Shown here: positions 35,077 to 45,755 of the stretch, piece after piece
How the letters are laid out: the number at the start of each line of letters is the position of its first letter
How positions within the stretch are numbered: the first letter of the stretch is position 1
Assembly: GCA_947069175.1 (NCBI GenBank)
Contig: CAMTDV010000023.1
Span: 91,262,240-91,326,239 of the forward strand
Direction: 5' to 3'
Source of the DNA: Scalesia atractyloides
Taxonomy: Eukaryota; Streptophyta; Magnoliopsida; Asterales; Asteraceae
Length of the DNA: 64,000 bases
Made by a program: the position numbers and the translations under genes
The notes under the pieces: generated by a model
Seen by the model: only the letters and a program-made list of their open reading frames with translations
What the model was told of the DNA's origin: nothing
The model's database searches: none

Positions 35077-35632
35077 GTAACTTCGACTGTGTGTGTGTTT
35101 TTTTTTGTTTGTTCCCAAATTATCATTCTTTGACTTTTTATATGAATTGGATCTTTGTGATATGGTTTTGAGCCTTTACAGATCTCTTAATTCTAAGTGT
35201 GTTTAATGCCATTTAAAAATTTGTAATCTTTGCTCATTGACACTTCTAAGCATTTCAACAAGGAGCATATCTATGTTAATTTTTCTTTTACTAGTTCATT
35301 AATAATGACCACTATTATAAATGAATGGATCATATATTGTTTAGTTTTTGTTTCATGTTTTTTAATCTACACTAAAAGGATAACTAGGGCCTGATCATCA
35401 TATGGGAATTATATAGGTAGAAGATCTATTTCGTACATACGTTTCATACACTTTACAAATGCACAAGATCTACTTCACTCCGCAATTTCCATAAACCTAA
35501 CTACAAACATACAGTACAACAAAAACTAAAAAAAGAAGAAGAAAAACTACTAACATACATGCTTATACATACAGTACTAAACAAAATTAAGAAATTAAAA
35601 GAGAGATTGAAAAGAACTAACTGTTGGTGGTC

Positions 35633-35706
35633 GGAAATCAGTGGAGGTGCCCAGAGGTGCTTGGATTTCGGTGGAGGTGGCCAGAGGTGCTCGGATTTCA
35701 GTGGAG
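35633..35706 (+). repeat. 30-bp tandem repeat in CACTA 5' region
   Basis: About two and a half copies of a 30-bp unit (GGATTTCGGTGGAGGTGGCC then AGAGGTGCTC) differ at a few positions. Related GGTGG words continue to about 35840. Confidence 0.75.
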
Positions 35707-35912
35707 GTGACCTACAAACACTACTCAAAATCAAGAAATATACATATATAACTAAAATAAACAACAATGTAAAGAACCCCAACCGTGTATGTCGCCGGAG
35801 ATGGTAGGATTTCAGTGGTGACCGGAGGTGGTCAGAATTGAGTGGAGTCGGCTGGATTGGGTGCTTTGAGAGGAAGTGGACGGACGACACGTTGGAACGG
35901 GGCTCAGGTCGC

Positions 35913-36164
35913 CTTTAGCGGAAGGATTAATACGTTTCATACACTTTTCGGCCGATCGATCTAAGACAGGTGAGCAGGTTAGAATGGAGGGAAAGGGAAG
36001 GCATAAGGTGTTTATCCCACTCAAAAACCTTTAGCCGCGTACGATATTTCCCTGACCGTCGGATTATCTCTTCATCCAGATGCAGTTCACAAAAGTTTGG
36101 ACAAGGATTGACCTTTAGCGGCAACGAATTAGAAGTCGCAGCTAATACTATTGCCGCTAAAGGT
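35913..36164 (-). repeat. CACTA subterminal repeats
   Basis: CTTTAGCGG-type motifs occur at about 35913, 36028 and 36111, and inverted (TTGCCGCTAAAGGT) at 36151-36164. Short motifs repeated in both orientations near the terminus are the expected binding sites for the element's TNPA-like protein. Confidence 0.7.
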
Positions 36165-36170
36165 TAATAT

Positions 36171-36180
36171 TCTTGTAGTG
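36171..36180 (-). other. CACTA right terminus
   Basis: TCTTGTAGTG is the CACTACAAGA terminus in reverse. The next three bases (ACG) would be the target duplication, but the left end is not available to compare. Confidence 0.7.
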
Positions 36181-36442
36181 ACGTGCAACCACAAGAACTG
36201 ATTCGATTGTTAGCCATACGAAACCGATGCAAGAAAACTTGGATAACTAGTAGAAATGTAGTGGGTCTGACCTGTTTGTTTGATGAAAATGTAGGATGGT
36301 AACGGGCTTGGGTCGACTGATTTCAATATCATTACAAGTCAACAATCAAAGTCAATGCTTTGACCTGTACTTAAAAGTATCTCTGTTACTTGATTCCGAT
36401 AAGTAGTGAGCTTTACACATGTTTGAATTTATATCATACCTT
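36181..36442. other. Spacer between CACTA element and TNL copy 2
   Basis: I see no gene or clear repeat in this stretch. Confidence 0.5.
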
Positions 36443-36658
36443 TTAACTAAGGATAGATTTAAAAGATACGATCTCCACCATGTTGTCAAAATCCCTCACA
36501 CAGGTCGCCACAGCTATAGGATCAACATATCCAGTGACAATTAGTTTCCCCATTTCTGTATGAACAGAAACAGATTCAACTCCCACAAGACTATATACTA
36601 CCTTCTCTATCTTATCCATTGCATTTTCACTATTAAAGCCAACTCTCAGCTCAATTAC
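36443..36658 (-). CDS. HMA-like exon, copy 2 (no CxxC)
   Basis: This terminal exon, acceptor TTTCAG at 36659-36660, encodes one heavy-metal-associated fold. It has beta1 VIELRV, helix DKIEKVVYSLVG, VESVSV, GKLIVTGYV, DPIAVATCVRDF and VEIVSF. The loop after beta1 reads GFNSENAM where metal-binding members have two Cys, so copper or zinc binding is not expected. It matches the exon at 40216-40434 at most positions. It is the best preserved part of this broken copy. Confidence 0.8.
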   Translation of the reverse strand, partial: VIELRVGFNSENAMDKIEKVVYSLVGVESVSVHTEMGKLIVTGYVDPIAVATCVRDFDNMVEIVSFKSILS

Positions 36659-38685
36659 CTGAAATATATAAAAAGAAATAGGATGGAGCAATGATATATT
36701 TGCAAAATTATGTGACATCAAATTCTCAAATGCTTAGCCTGATAAATTATGTTTGAATAGTGTAGGTAAAGGCATATAACATATAAATTTTGTTAGTGTC
36801 ACAGAAGAATAATTGGCATTCACGCTATAGAGAAGGTTAAGGTATTTACATACTTTCAGAAAGGTGTTTACATAATATCTCAGCTTCCGAGATCGCTCAG
36901 ACTGAAGAGCTTTTCTACATCCTTGTGAATCTGTTAGAATTTGTGATATTTTTAGTTAGTGACTTTATCATTATTAAAACACCCATAAACAAAGCAAAGT
37001 GAGGAACACACCTGTATAAAGCACAATGTTATCAACAAACAACCATTTTAACCAAGAAGACGTCTCTAAACCAAATAAATCACGCGGCAAAGATAGTAGC
37101 CTCCTGTGGCCACCTCAAATTCTGACAGGTCTTCTCCAATCACTTCTTCCTCTTTCCTAGTGCTATTCTCATAGTTTTCTTCTTCCTGTACTTCACCATC
37201 ATCCATATACACAAGGTTGGCACCACACTCACATACCATCATCGTTCCCTTCTCCACATTGACTTCATCACCAGCATCTAATATGTTCCCAATTGGACAG
37301 TAGCTTAACCACACAACATCTTCATCAACTTTGGATTTGCAATACACCACAGGGTCGTATACCCAAGTAAGGCACATAAGATTAAGTTAGTCTTATAATA
37401 AATAACTTGCAGGCTAGATATAGTTATGTGTTTTTGTGTGCTAATTTAAGAAAAATTAAGAGACAAAACCTGAGTATCCCAGATTCTGCCTTTAGTAATC
37501 TCATCACCGACTAGATCCACCTTATGATCTTCATATGCTTTGATCCATTGCATGTCACCAGATCTGCTGCTTCCATTTTCACTACGGCAGTAATTTAAAA
37601 AGACTTGGACTTCACAGGGTTTGAAACAACATTCATAAGCCAACTCCCGTAGACTAAAACGACCTGATTGGAATGTTAGTCTCTCCAGTGATGTGCACCA
37701 ATCTATATGCAACTCCTTTAGCGTACTTGGGATACTTGGGAGAGACTTCAGGTTTCGACAAGAATACAAGTTGAGTGAGTGAAGCATTTTAAGGTCAATG
37801 TTATTGGGCAGGTACTCAAATGGATTATATGCTAAACTCATTCTAAGGGATGAATGGGCATGGAACAGCACACAAATATCACTGTTAAACTCCAGGTCAC
37901 TGTTTGTGAGAACCAACCACATTAATGACTTGGGTAAGGAAAACCATGTCTCTTCTGGGATAATTATCGTTTCTAGTTGATGTACACACTTCCAAATTTT
38001 AATGCATCCTTTCAAATCCAATGTAACAAGATTCTCAAGGTTTTCTATGGACTTAGTAATATGAGTCAGACTGCTACAGTTTGTGAGGATCAAGTTTGTC
38101 ACAACCTTTAAGACTTAAGTACTTGAGTGATTTGAGAACCTATTCCAATAATAACGAGTTCAATTTATTGATAGAGAAGCTAAAAGTTCAAGTATAAACA
38201 GAAGATTGAATTCCTTATACCAAGGGAGCTTCAAATAATTCCATGTGTCCATAACTCATATCTATAGCTACCAAGCTGCTCTTCAATAACCCAGAGGGAA
38301 TTGTTTGCAAAGGGCATCCATGCCAGCACAACCATGTTAGCTCTGGAAATTTATCGTAGGACCCAGAGAGTTTAACATATTTGAGGCAGAGCAATTTTAG
38401 CTTGTCCATATTTGCAAGGGAACTTGTTTTAAGGGCTAATGTCAGCAATTAAGTACGATGTAAACTAATGAGGAGCCCTCATATCTAGAGTTAAATGAGT
38501 AAAAATTTAAGGTAAACTCCCCAACTATCAGAGAACAAGATATCACGAGTAAATACATTAATGTATCCATGAACCATTAGGAAAGACATTAATGTATCCC
38601 TAATTTACTTTTATCTTACCTCTTCTCCCGTCATTTGCTCAACATTTCACATGTCGAGTGCTAGCGCTTGAATTGTGTCTGAACC
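36443..38685 (-). pseudogene. TNL-HMA paralogue, truncated copy 2 (LRR, C-JID, HMA only)
   Basis: Exons equivalent to those of the complete copy can be traced. They are a 66-bp exon at 38620-38685 (in-frame TGA), an LRR-start exon at 38221-38441 whose acceptor AG is lost, and a main LRR exon at 37470-38139 with an internal deletion. These are followed by a C-JID exon at 37012 to about 37380 missing its 5' half, a 77-bp linker exon at 36854-36930, and the HMA exon at 36443-36658. No TIR or NB-ARC sequence precedes it. Homology with the intron of copy 1 stops near 38720. The HMA and linker exons are open with good splice sites. It arose by tandem duplication followed by loss of the 5' exons. 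Confidence 0.85.
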
Positions 38686-40215
38686 CTAATTGAGAAAGAC
38701 ATGAAATTAGAGAATTGTTGTAGAAGGTTGTAGTACATCCACCGGACACACCACCACAACAAACATAACAATTTGAACCACCATACCAACACTACCATCT
38801 GTGAGAAATACGATGTGAAGAAGTGTTTTGGCAGAATGTCAAAAGCAAATGTGAAAAACATTTTTGGTCAAAGGGAATCCCCAAAAATTAGAGGTCAAAA
38901 CGGAAACCCTAAAAGTATACTATTGTTAGCCTAGGGAAGTAAAACTGTTAATATAATATAATATAATATAACTAGTATTAAGTCCAGGGGAAGTAAAACT
39001 GTTTCAAATCGTACTAATGTCACACCATCGTGTATTATTGTGAAGAAATTAGATTGTAATTTAAAAATAGAAAATAATAACTAAGTCGACCTAGTTCGCG
39101 CTCGTTGCGACGAACCTTTTAATGTAAAAAAAAATAGACGATGTAAAAACGTTAAACCATACACATACATTGGGTCGTGTTAACTCACAAATTTGGAAAG
39201 AAGCTAAAAACGTTGAACCACGCAATATGTTGCGTCGTGTTAGCTCGCAAAATTTAGAACGAAACGTACAACAAAAAAATTGCAAAATATGAAAAATATA
39301 GGGTACCAAAGTTGAAAGTAAAAAAATTGTGAAATTAAATTCTAAAAGATGAAAATTTTTGGGTTATGACTGAAAAATCAAATAGTTTTGAATTAAAAGT
39401 GTAATATAGATTTTTTTTAAAACACCCTAACCATTGTGTACAACCCCTCGATGCATACAGATGTTGCAAATTTATAGTAATATATATAGAGAGAATTTTT
39501 AAAGAAAACAATCTATTGCATCGAGTTTAATCGGTTTGACACTTTGACACGAACCAAATTCGTCCAACGGGTTGTTTTTTATCAATGTAAATCACATGTT
39601 GATATAATCTTTCGTCGTCGGATCACACTTTTATTCTTTAATTTTTTTTCTCTTTCAGTTAAAGTAGAGTGTGTCTTTGGTATCATTGGCTATATAGGTG
39701 CCGAAATTGTGGCGGTACCCTAGCGAATAGAATCGATTCCTACGGAACAATTGTTTTCAGTTGATGTAAATCATGAGTTGGTATTTTCTTTGGTTATATA
39801 TCATGATTTTATCTATCTATTTTTTATGTTTCTATTGTTATAAGAACTGTTGATACTTAAACGAATCGTTACCTACCAAATTCCCACCATGTAGCGCGGG
39901 AAAACCCGGCGCAACGCGCCGAATTTTAATAGCACTAGTTTTAATAAATTCAAGAATCCTAATTTTTTCAAGGTATCTTTGTTTTGTTCATGGGTATCAT
40001 TTGGAAAAGCCCCACAGCACCCTTTCCACACCCACACCGTCTTGTCTAAAACGATATTTTATTATTGTGTCTTAGAAGAGTCTCTTTGGCCTAGGGTTTG
40101 AGAATTTGATTACTGACAGACTGAAAATGTGAAATAAGAAACTAAACAGTTTAGTGGTTATAGGCTGAAGCCTCAATAGTCAATATGTTGTGGCAACTTT
40201 ATACATGTTATGACA
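38686..40215. other. Spacer between TNL copies, with mobile-element debris
   Basis: No gene was recognised. GGAAGTAAAACTGTT is repeated at about 38936-38951 and 38988-39003 around an AATAT-rich insert. The sequence at 39090-39300 has two related phrases with TTG.GTCGTGTTA.CTC. A Helitron-like 3' end lies at 39907-39938. Confidence 0.5.
39907..39938 (+). mobile_element. Helitron-like 3' terminus
   Basis: A GC-rich hairpin (CGGCGC AAC GCGCCG, 39907-39921) lies 14 bases before CTAG (39935-39938), which is followed by T. Hairpin, then CTRR, then a T target is the Helitron 3' signature. I could not find the matching 5' TC end, so the element's extent is unknown. Confidence 0.45.
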
Positions 40216-40434
40216 TTAATCAAAAATGGATTTAACAGATAAGATTTCCATCATCATGTTGTCTATTTCCCTCATGCACGTTGCCACTTCTATAGGATCA
40301 ACATGTCCGGTGACGATTAGTTTTCCAGTTTCTTTATGAGAGGAAACAGATTCAACGCCCACAAGACTAGATACCACCTTCTCAAGTTTGTGCATTTGAC
40401 TTTCGTTATTAAAGCTAGCTCCCAGCTCAATTAT
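40216..40434 (-). CDS. HMA-like exon, copy 1 (no CxxC)
   Basis: The terminal exon follows ATTTTAG and ends at TAA 40216-40218. It reads IIELGASFNNESQM, LEKVVSSLVGVESV, GKLIVTGHVDPIEVA and ILSVKS, a complete beta-alpha-beta-beta-alpha-beta HMA fold. The CxxC is replaced by FNNESQM. It resembles the plant HPP/HIPP proteins that lack metal ligands. It is joined to the receptor through a linker exon of the same length (77 bp) in both copies. Confidence 0.8.
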   Translation of the reverse strand: MIELGASFNNESQMHKLEKVVSSLVGVESVSSHKETGKLIVTGHVDPIEVATCMREIDNMMMEILSVKSIFD

Positions 40435-41054
40435 CTAAAATGTATAAAAAAATAGGATTAATAACAAAATTAAGGGTAAGAAGAACCACTTAGGCATTGA
40501 ACAATTATGTGTCTTTTTCATTTATGAATAGAAACCAACAAATCTTATAAGGATTGTGTGTCTTTTTCATTATAGTAAGTACTCATTTTAATATGCAAAG
40601 CCAGAAAAAACAAAAAAAAAAGCTCAAGAGACCTCAATCATCATACTATATGGGAGAAAGTATTATATAAATGTTTATATATAAGATATAAGAACTTCAG
40701 CTAAAGTATGCACTCTTAATGAATCCTTTTAATAGAGATGAGGATGATATTTTGTTTGGGGGGGGCAGGGGGAAGAAGTTTTGTCTAGATGTTTTGTAAA
40801 TGCTAACCAGAACTATTTATTTACATGAAAAGAGTTGGTAAAGAGAAATAATTGGAATTTATACAAAAAGAAAGGTTAAGCCGTTTACATACCTTTGTGA
40901 AGGAGTTTGTGTAATCTCTCTGCTTCCTAGATTGCACTGATTGGTGAGTTTTTCTCCATCCTTCTGAATCTATGAAAATATTTGTGATATCAATGTCTTT
41001 ATTCACACTTTTCAGGTACTAAAACATCCATAAACAACTCAAGCAGGAACACAC

Positions 41055-41612
41055 CCGTATAGTGAACATTATCGTCGAACAATTGTTTTAGATATGTTGA
41101 GGTCTTTGAACCATATAAATCACGGCGGCAAAGATAGTAGCATCCTGCGGTTACCTCAAATTCAGATAGATTTCCCCCAATCACTTATCCAATTCACCAT
41201 CCGTATACACAAGGTTGGCACCACACTTGTTTACTATCAGCGTTCCTTTGTCCACAGATATTACCACATTGACTTCATCACCAGCATCTAATATGTTTCC
41301 AATTGACCAGTAGCTTAACCACACAACGTCTTCATCAACTCTTGGTTTGCAATACACCACAGGGTTGTATATCCAAGTAACACCCTTGCTTGTGTTGCTT
41401 ATTTTCAGCAACAAATTCCACATATCTTTATCGTTGGACCCTGATGATCCGTATAAGCAACTTACATTTAATCCTTGGATCTTGTTTTTCTCATGATGAA
41501 AAGGCACATGAAAGGATAAAGAACAAGATGATGAAGTAAACTGATATGTCGGCGTGCTTTGATTCTTTACGCTTTGCAGATAGGTGCTCATTATACCATA
41601 TTCATACAACAT
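41055..41612 (-). CDS. C-JID (post-LRR) exon, copy 1
   Basis: This encodes the C-terminal jelly-roll/Ig-like domain typical of TNLs, with HHEKNKIQGLNVSCLY, WIYNPVVYCKPRVDEDVVWL, SIGNILDAGDEVNV and CGANLVY, then FEVTAGCYYLCRRDLYG after a frame break near 41185. In known TNLs this domain helps bind pathogen effectors. The acidic linker present in copy 2 (EEEN..KEEEV) is mostly deleted here. Confidence 0.8.
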
Positions 41613-41725
41613 CTACGATGCAAAAGATGTAGTAAGTCATATTTAATCATTTGCAATCAGGATATACACATGTGTTTTGGGTTACTTGCTTATACATGCA
41701 TTTGAGAAAAATTAAGAGAGATAAC

Positions 41726-42441
41726 CTGGGTATGCCAAATTCTGCCTTTGTAATACCATCACCGACCAGGTCCACCGTCTGATCTTCATATGATTTGATC
41801 CATCTCATGTCACCCAGATCGGCTTGATCAATTTTTTCTACGGGCACTAATTTAAATAGCCCTTGAACTTCAGACAGTTTGAAACAACATTCATAAGTAA
41901 ACCCCCGCAAACTGAAACGACCAGATTGGAATGTTACTCTCTCTAGTGATATACACCAATCTATATACAACTCCGCAAGCATACTTGGGATACATGGGAG
42001 AGACTTCAGGTTCGAACAAGAATACAAGTTGAGTATGCGAATCATTTTAAGGTCAATGTGATTCGGCAAATACTGAAATGGATTGGCTGCTAAGTGCAGG
42101 TCAAAGGAAGATTGAACATGGAACGCCATACTAACATCATTGTTAAACTCCAGGCCACAGTTTGAGAGATCCAACCATGTTAATGACTGCGGTAAGGAAA
42201 GAAACGACTGTTCTGAAAGCGTTATTGTTTCCGATCGATTTACATACTTCCACAGTTTAGGGCAACCTGTCAAATCCAATTCAATAGGACTCTCAAGGTC
42301 TCCTATGGATTTACAAAGATGAATCAGACTACTACAGTTCCAGAGGCTTAAGTACTGAAGTTTTGGCAGTCGAGAGAGATTGAAGATGCTGATAAGTTTA
42401 TCACAACCTTTAAGATATAGTGACTTGAGTGAATTAAGAAC
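41726..42441 (-). CDS. LRR exon, copy 1
   Basis: Leucine-rich repeats include LKSLYLKGCDKL, LPKLQYLSLWNCSSL, LDLTGCPKLW, LPQSLTWLDLSNCGLEF, LPNHIDLKMIRILNLYSC and LKSLPCIPSMLAELYIDWC. The shorter exon at 42552-42773 gives the first repeats (MDKLKYLQLKYVKL, FPELIWLCWHGCPL). The donor is CCCAG|GTTATC at 41726, and a one-base loss shortly before it shifts the frame. Confidence 0.8.
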
Positions 42442-43146
42442 CTATTCCAAAACAACAAGTTTAGATTATGATTGTACGTTCAAATGAAGATAGTCTAAAA
42501 CAGAGAAGCAAAAAAGGTTAAGCAGCAAACAAAAGATTGAATTCCTTATACCATGGGCACTTCAAACATTTCCATGTGTCCATATTGTAGTTCTATAGCC
42601 ACCAAGCTGTTCATCAGTAAGCCAGGGGGCATTGCTTTCAAAGGACATCCATGCCAACACAACCATATTAACTCTGGAAAGTTTTCATAGTGCCCAATGA
42701 GTTTCACATATTTGAGTTGGAGATATTTTAGTTTGTCCATATTTGAAAACGAACTTGTTTCAAGTGCTAATACCTGCAAATTTAGTATTTGTTAAATTAA
42801 TTAGAAAGCCTCATATCTAGCAATAAATGCGTGGCGAATTAAGTTACATTTCCTTGACTGAGAAACTCCCTATAATTTAGGTTATAATGGCAATCCCAGC
42901 AATTACTGGGACTATACAAACCTGAGATTAATGAGCATTTATCTCATAATAGAGAATAGCAGAAGCTTAATGGAAACCATTAGAAGAGACACCAACCATA
43001 AGCTAGATTGATTTATATTGTAATTAGTATCAACTATCTCAATATGTATTATTATTGTAATTAACCTTGATGGTTATACCGATCCGTTTACAATGTGGAT
43101 CGTATACGGTATGCATGTATGAAGGATATATATCCCTTTAAACATT

Positions 43147-43250
43147 CCACTTTGATGGTTATCAATATCAAATTCATTCACATTGATGGTTATCAATATC
43201 AAAGTCATTCACATTGATGGTTATCAGTATCAAATTCACACATTCAATTC
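43147..43250 (-). repeat. 31-bp tandem repeat in TNL intron
   Basis: Three diverging copies of TTTGATGGTTATCAATATCA plus about 11 bases lie within the long intron between the 66-bp exon and the LRR exons. A related phrase is at about 43065. Confidence 0.75.
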
Positions 43251-43868
43251 GATATCCAATAAAATCAGCACATGAAACAGGTAATTCAATGGTGTTTATT
43301 GTCATGGTAGCACATGAAAGCCTCAAAATAAAAATTGTTCGTTAAAGGTTTAAAATACAACCACAAACAAATAAAATAACAACTTTCTTTAACAAGAAAG
43401 AGGTGATGATAAAACCACAAACTTTTTTATCTTCATGTGATAGGACTGAATGGTAAAGAGGAATGAGAGAAAACAAAGGCATGTGACATTCAAGTCCAAA
43501 CCAATAGTAAATACCACAAGAAGCAATCATATTAGGAAGATATCTACCGTAATTGCAAGAGTTATTCAAGGAAATACACTTGATTAAAACAACTGCTAAA
43601 ATTTGTGATTTCAGGACCATTAACATTCTCTCCCCGTAATGATATGCAAATTATCATTTATAATTAGTAAATTAAACAATTTTCAAACATATCATTTAGT
43701 CTTTTACCTCTGATTTCATATCTTGCTCAACCTTTCGCATGTCAAGTAACAGACCTTCAATTGTATCTGAACCCTAATGTAGAAAAACATGAAATTAGAG
43801 AATGTTAGTCGAAATGTGATGTTGCAAAATGAGAACAAGCTTAAAGGCACACATAAGAAACAACTTAC

Positions 43869-45003
43869 ATCTCCTTTTCTCAACACACGATAAGATTCCG
43901 CGTCATGCCAGACTCTACTACGTTTTGCAGTATCTTTTGACTCTTCATAAACTACACTTCTTCCCAACTCTTGAAGCAGTTGATGCATCACTAGTTTGCC
44001 ATTAGGTGAGATGGTAAGAAGACTTCTGTTAATGAGGGTCAAGATCCCAGATTCTGCATTCAGTTCATCCTCCAGTATCATTTCCACTATAGTTACATGT
44101 TCATCAACAAAGAAACATGCAATATGCAGAAACAACTCTCTCTCACGGGGTTGTGGTAAGGAGTCAAAGCTCTTTCGTAGTACGCCTTGGATGTTGCAAC
44201 CAATATTTCCTTTTAATGTATTTAGTGATTTAATTCTACTTCTCCAAACTTTTATTATGCTATTTATTGTTTGCGGGTCTTCATCCATAACAAACAAAGA
44301 TGAACCTAGTACTTTTAAAGCTAGTGGATTTCCTCCACAATATTGTGCTAGTTCTAAAGCGAGCTCCTTAAAACTTTCCATAGGGATTTTGGATCCAAAG
44401 GCATGCCAGCTTAAGAGCTCTAATGATTCAAGATCATCCAACAATTTGATTTTATGCACACAACACCTCAAGATATGGACACAAACCATGCCTGTATATC
44501 TAGATTCCTTGTTATTATGATCTTGCTATGTGTACGGAATGCCTTTGTTCCAAGTAAAGAGCTTAATTCGTCTTGGTCATCAATGTCATCAAGAACAATA
44601 AACACCTTTTTCTTTTGCAAGACCTCCTCAATCTTATGTCTTCCCTCTGAAACACTAGATATCATTATTTCCTTCCCGTGTGAAACATCTCTGAGAAGTT
44701 GTTTTTGTATCCCAAGTAGACCATGTTTGTAGTGTTTTCCAATCTCTTCAACAAAACTGCTGCTTTCAAAATTTTGCTTGTTTAAGTTATAAATGCATTG
44801 GGCGAGTGTTGTCTTGCCGCTGCCTCCCATGCCACAAATTGCTATAGCATTTGACTGCTCATTTTTCAACCAGGAATGGATAACTTCAACTCGAGTCTGC
44901 ATTCCAGTTAAATGGGCTGGAGTGCTCAGTTGTTTCAAATCTAGTTTACACTGAACTGTGTCAACAATTTCTGTGATAAAGTCCGTCTCAGACCTAGATC
45001 TAA
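43869..45003 (-). CDS. NB-ARC exon, copy 1 (one frameshift)
   Basis: The nucleotide-binding switch has a P-loop GMGGSGKTTLAQ (about 44800-44835), kinase-2 KKKVFIVLDDIDDQDEL, RNBS-B SKIIIT, GLPL-type CGGNPLALKVLGSSL, and an MHD-type motif reading LVMHQLLQELG. The exon ends at GGAGAT|GTAAGT (43869). A single missing base in a Trp codon near 44488 makes an early TGA; both sides are otherwise well preserved. Confidence 0.85.
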
Positions 45004-45755
45004 AGAAGTTAGCTATTCTAATATTATGCACGTAATACATATGCTGTAACAAATGTAGTATTCTTCCTGCTATAATTTAAAAAACTAAAAGATGTGATTA
45101 GAATTTCCTTAATCTGAGGAAATCCTAAATTCAATAACAGAAATATTGTACTATTATATTATATAGCTATAAGGAGCATGAAGGAATCAAACCAAGATTC
45201 CTCTTTGATATTTTTAAGCAATGTGTAAAAATGGGCATAAAGTTAATTCTGAAAACTATTCGAGTTCATTTTCCTTCATATATATATACATACCAAAAAA
45301 AGAAGTTTTCAATCAACAAAATCAAAAGGATGGGCTGTTAAGATCCTAAAAATGCTAGCTGATTTGCATATACACTAAATAACGAACTTAAACTAAGATA
45401 AGTTGGAATTCATTTTGGCATCAAAATAACATTTAGTATCTATCATAAGTTTAGATATTAATTATATTATAATCTAAGTATTAAGTATGGGCGGTCAAGT
45501 TAGTTAAGCGTCATACCTTTTGTAACCGGTAATCCAGTGGATATAAATACCTCAGCACCCTTCATTTATAAAGGATGTATGTATGTGATTCTCTACTCTA
45601 CATATTATCGTCTAAGACTCTAGGATTGTGTTGAACATGCACAAAGATTCGATCAGATTGAATCTTCTATCAAGAATTCTTAATCCAACAAGAAATCCTC
45701 ATATCAATTAACACCAGATCCTAACTGTAGTAAGTAATACGATATATATTCAGCC

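Larger units (their letters stand above)
24493..36180 (-). mobile_element. CACTA (En/Spm) DNA transposon, interrupted and decayed
   Basis: The right terminus is TCTTGTAGTG at 36171-36180, the reverse complement of the CACTACAAGA end of this superfamily. Just inside is a 14-bp inverted pair, ACCTTTAGCGGCAA/TTGCCGCTAAAGGT. Reading leftward on the minus strand are a Transpos_assoc region, a tnp2-type transposase, DUF4218 and DUF4216 regions, and a TNPA-like (Transposase_24) fragment. The left terminus is not seen, since the copia insertion or the window edge hides it. A gypsy element at 27027-32260 interrupts tnp2. Confidence 0.85.

Noticed and set aside
35501..35890. 129-codon minus-strand ORF
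   Set aside because: It reads through the 30-bp tandem repeats of the CACTA 5' region and shows no protein family features.
40216..40434. HMA exon as an independent small gene rather than part of the TNL
   Set aside because: Both copies have the same order, strand and 77-bp linker exon with matching splice sites, and the exon has no start codon of its own at a suitable place. Transcripts would settle it.
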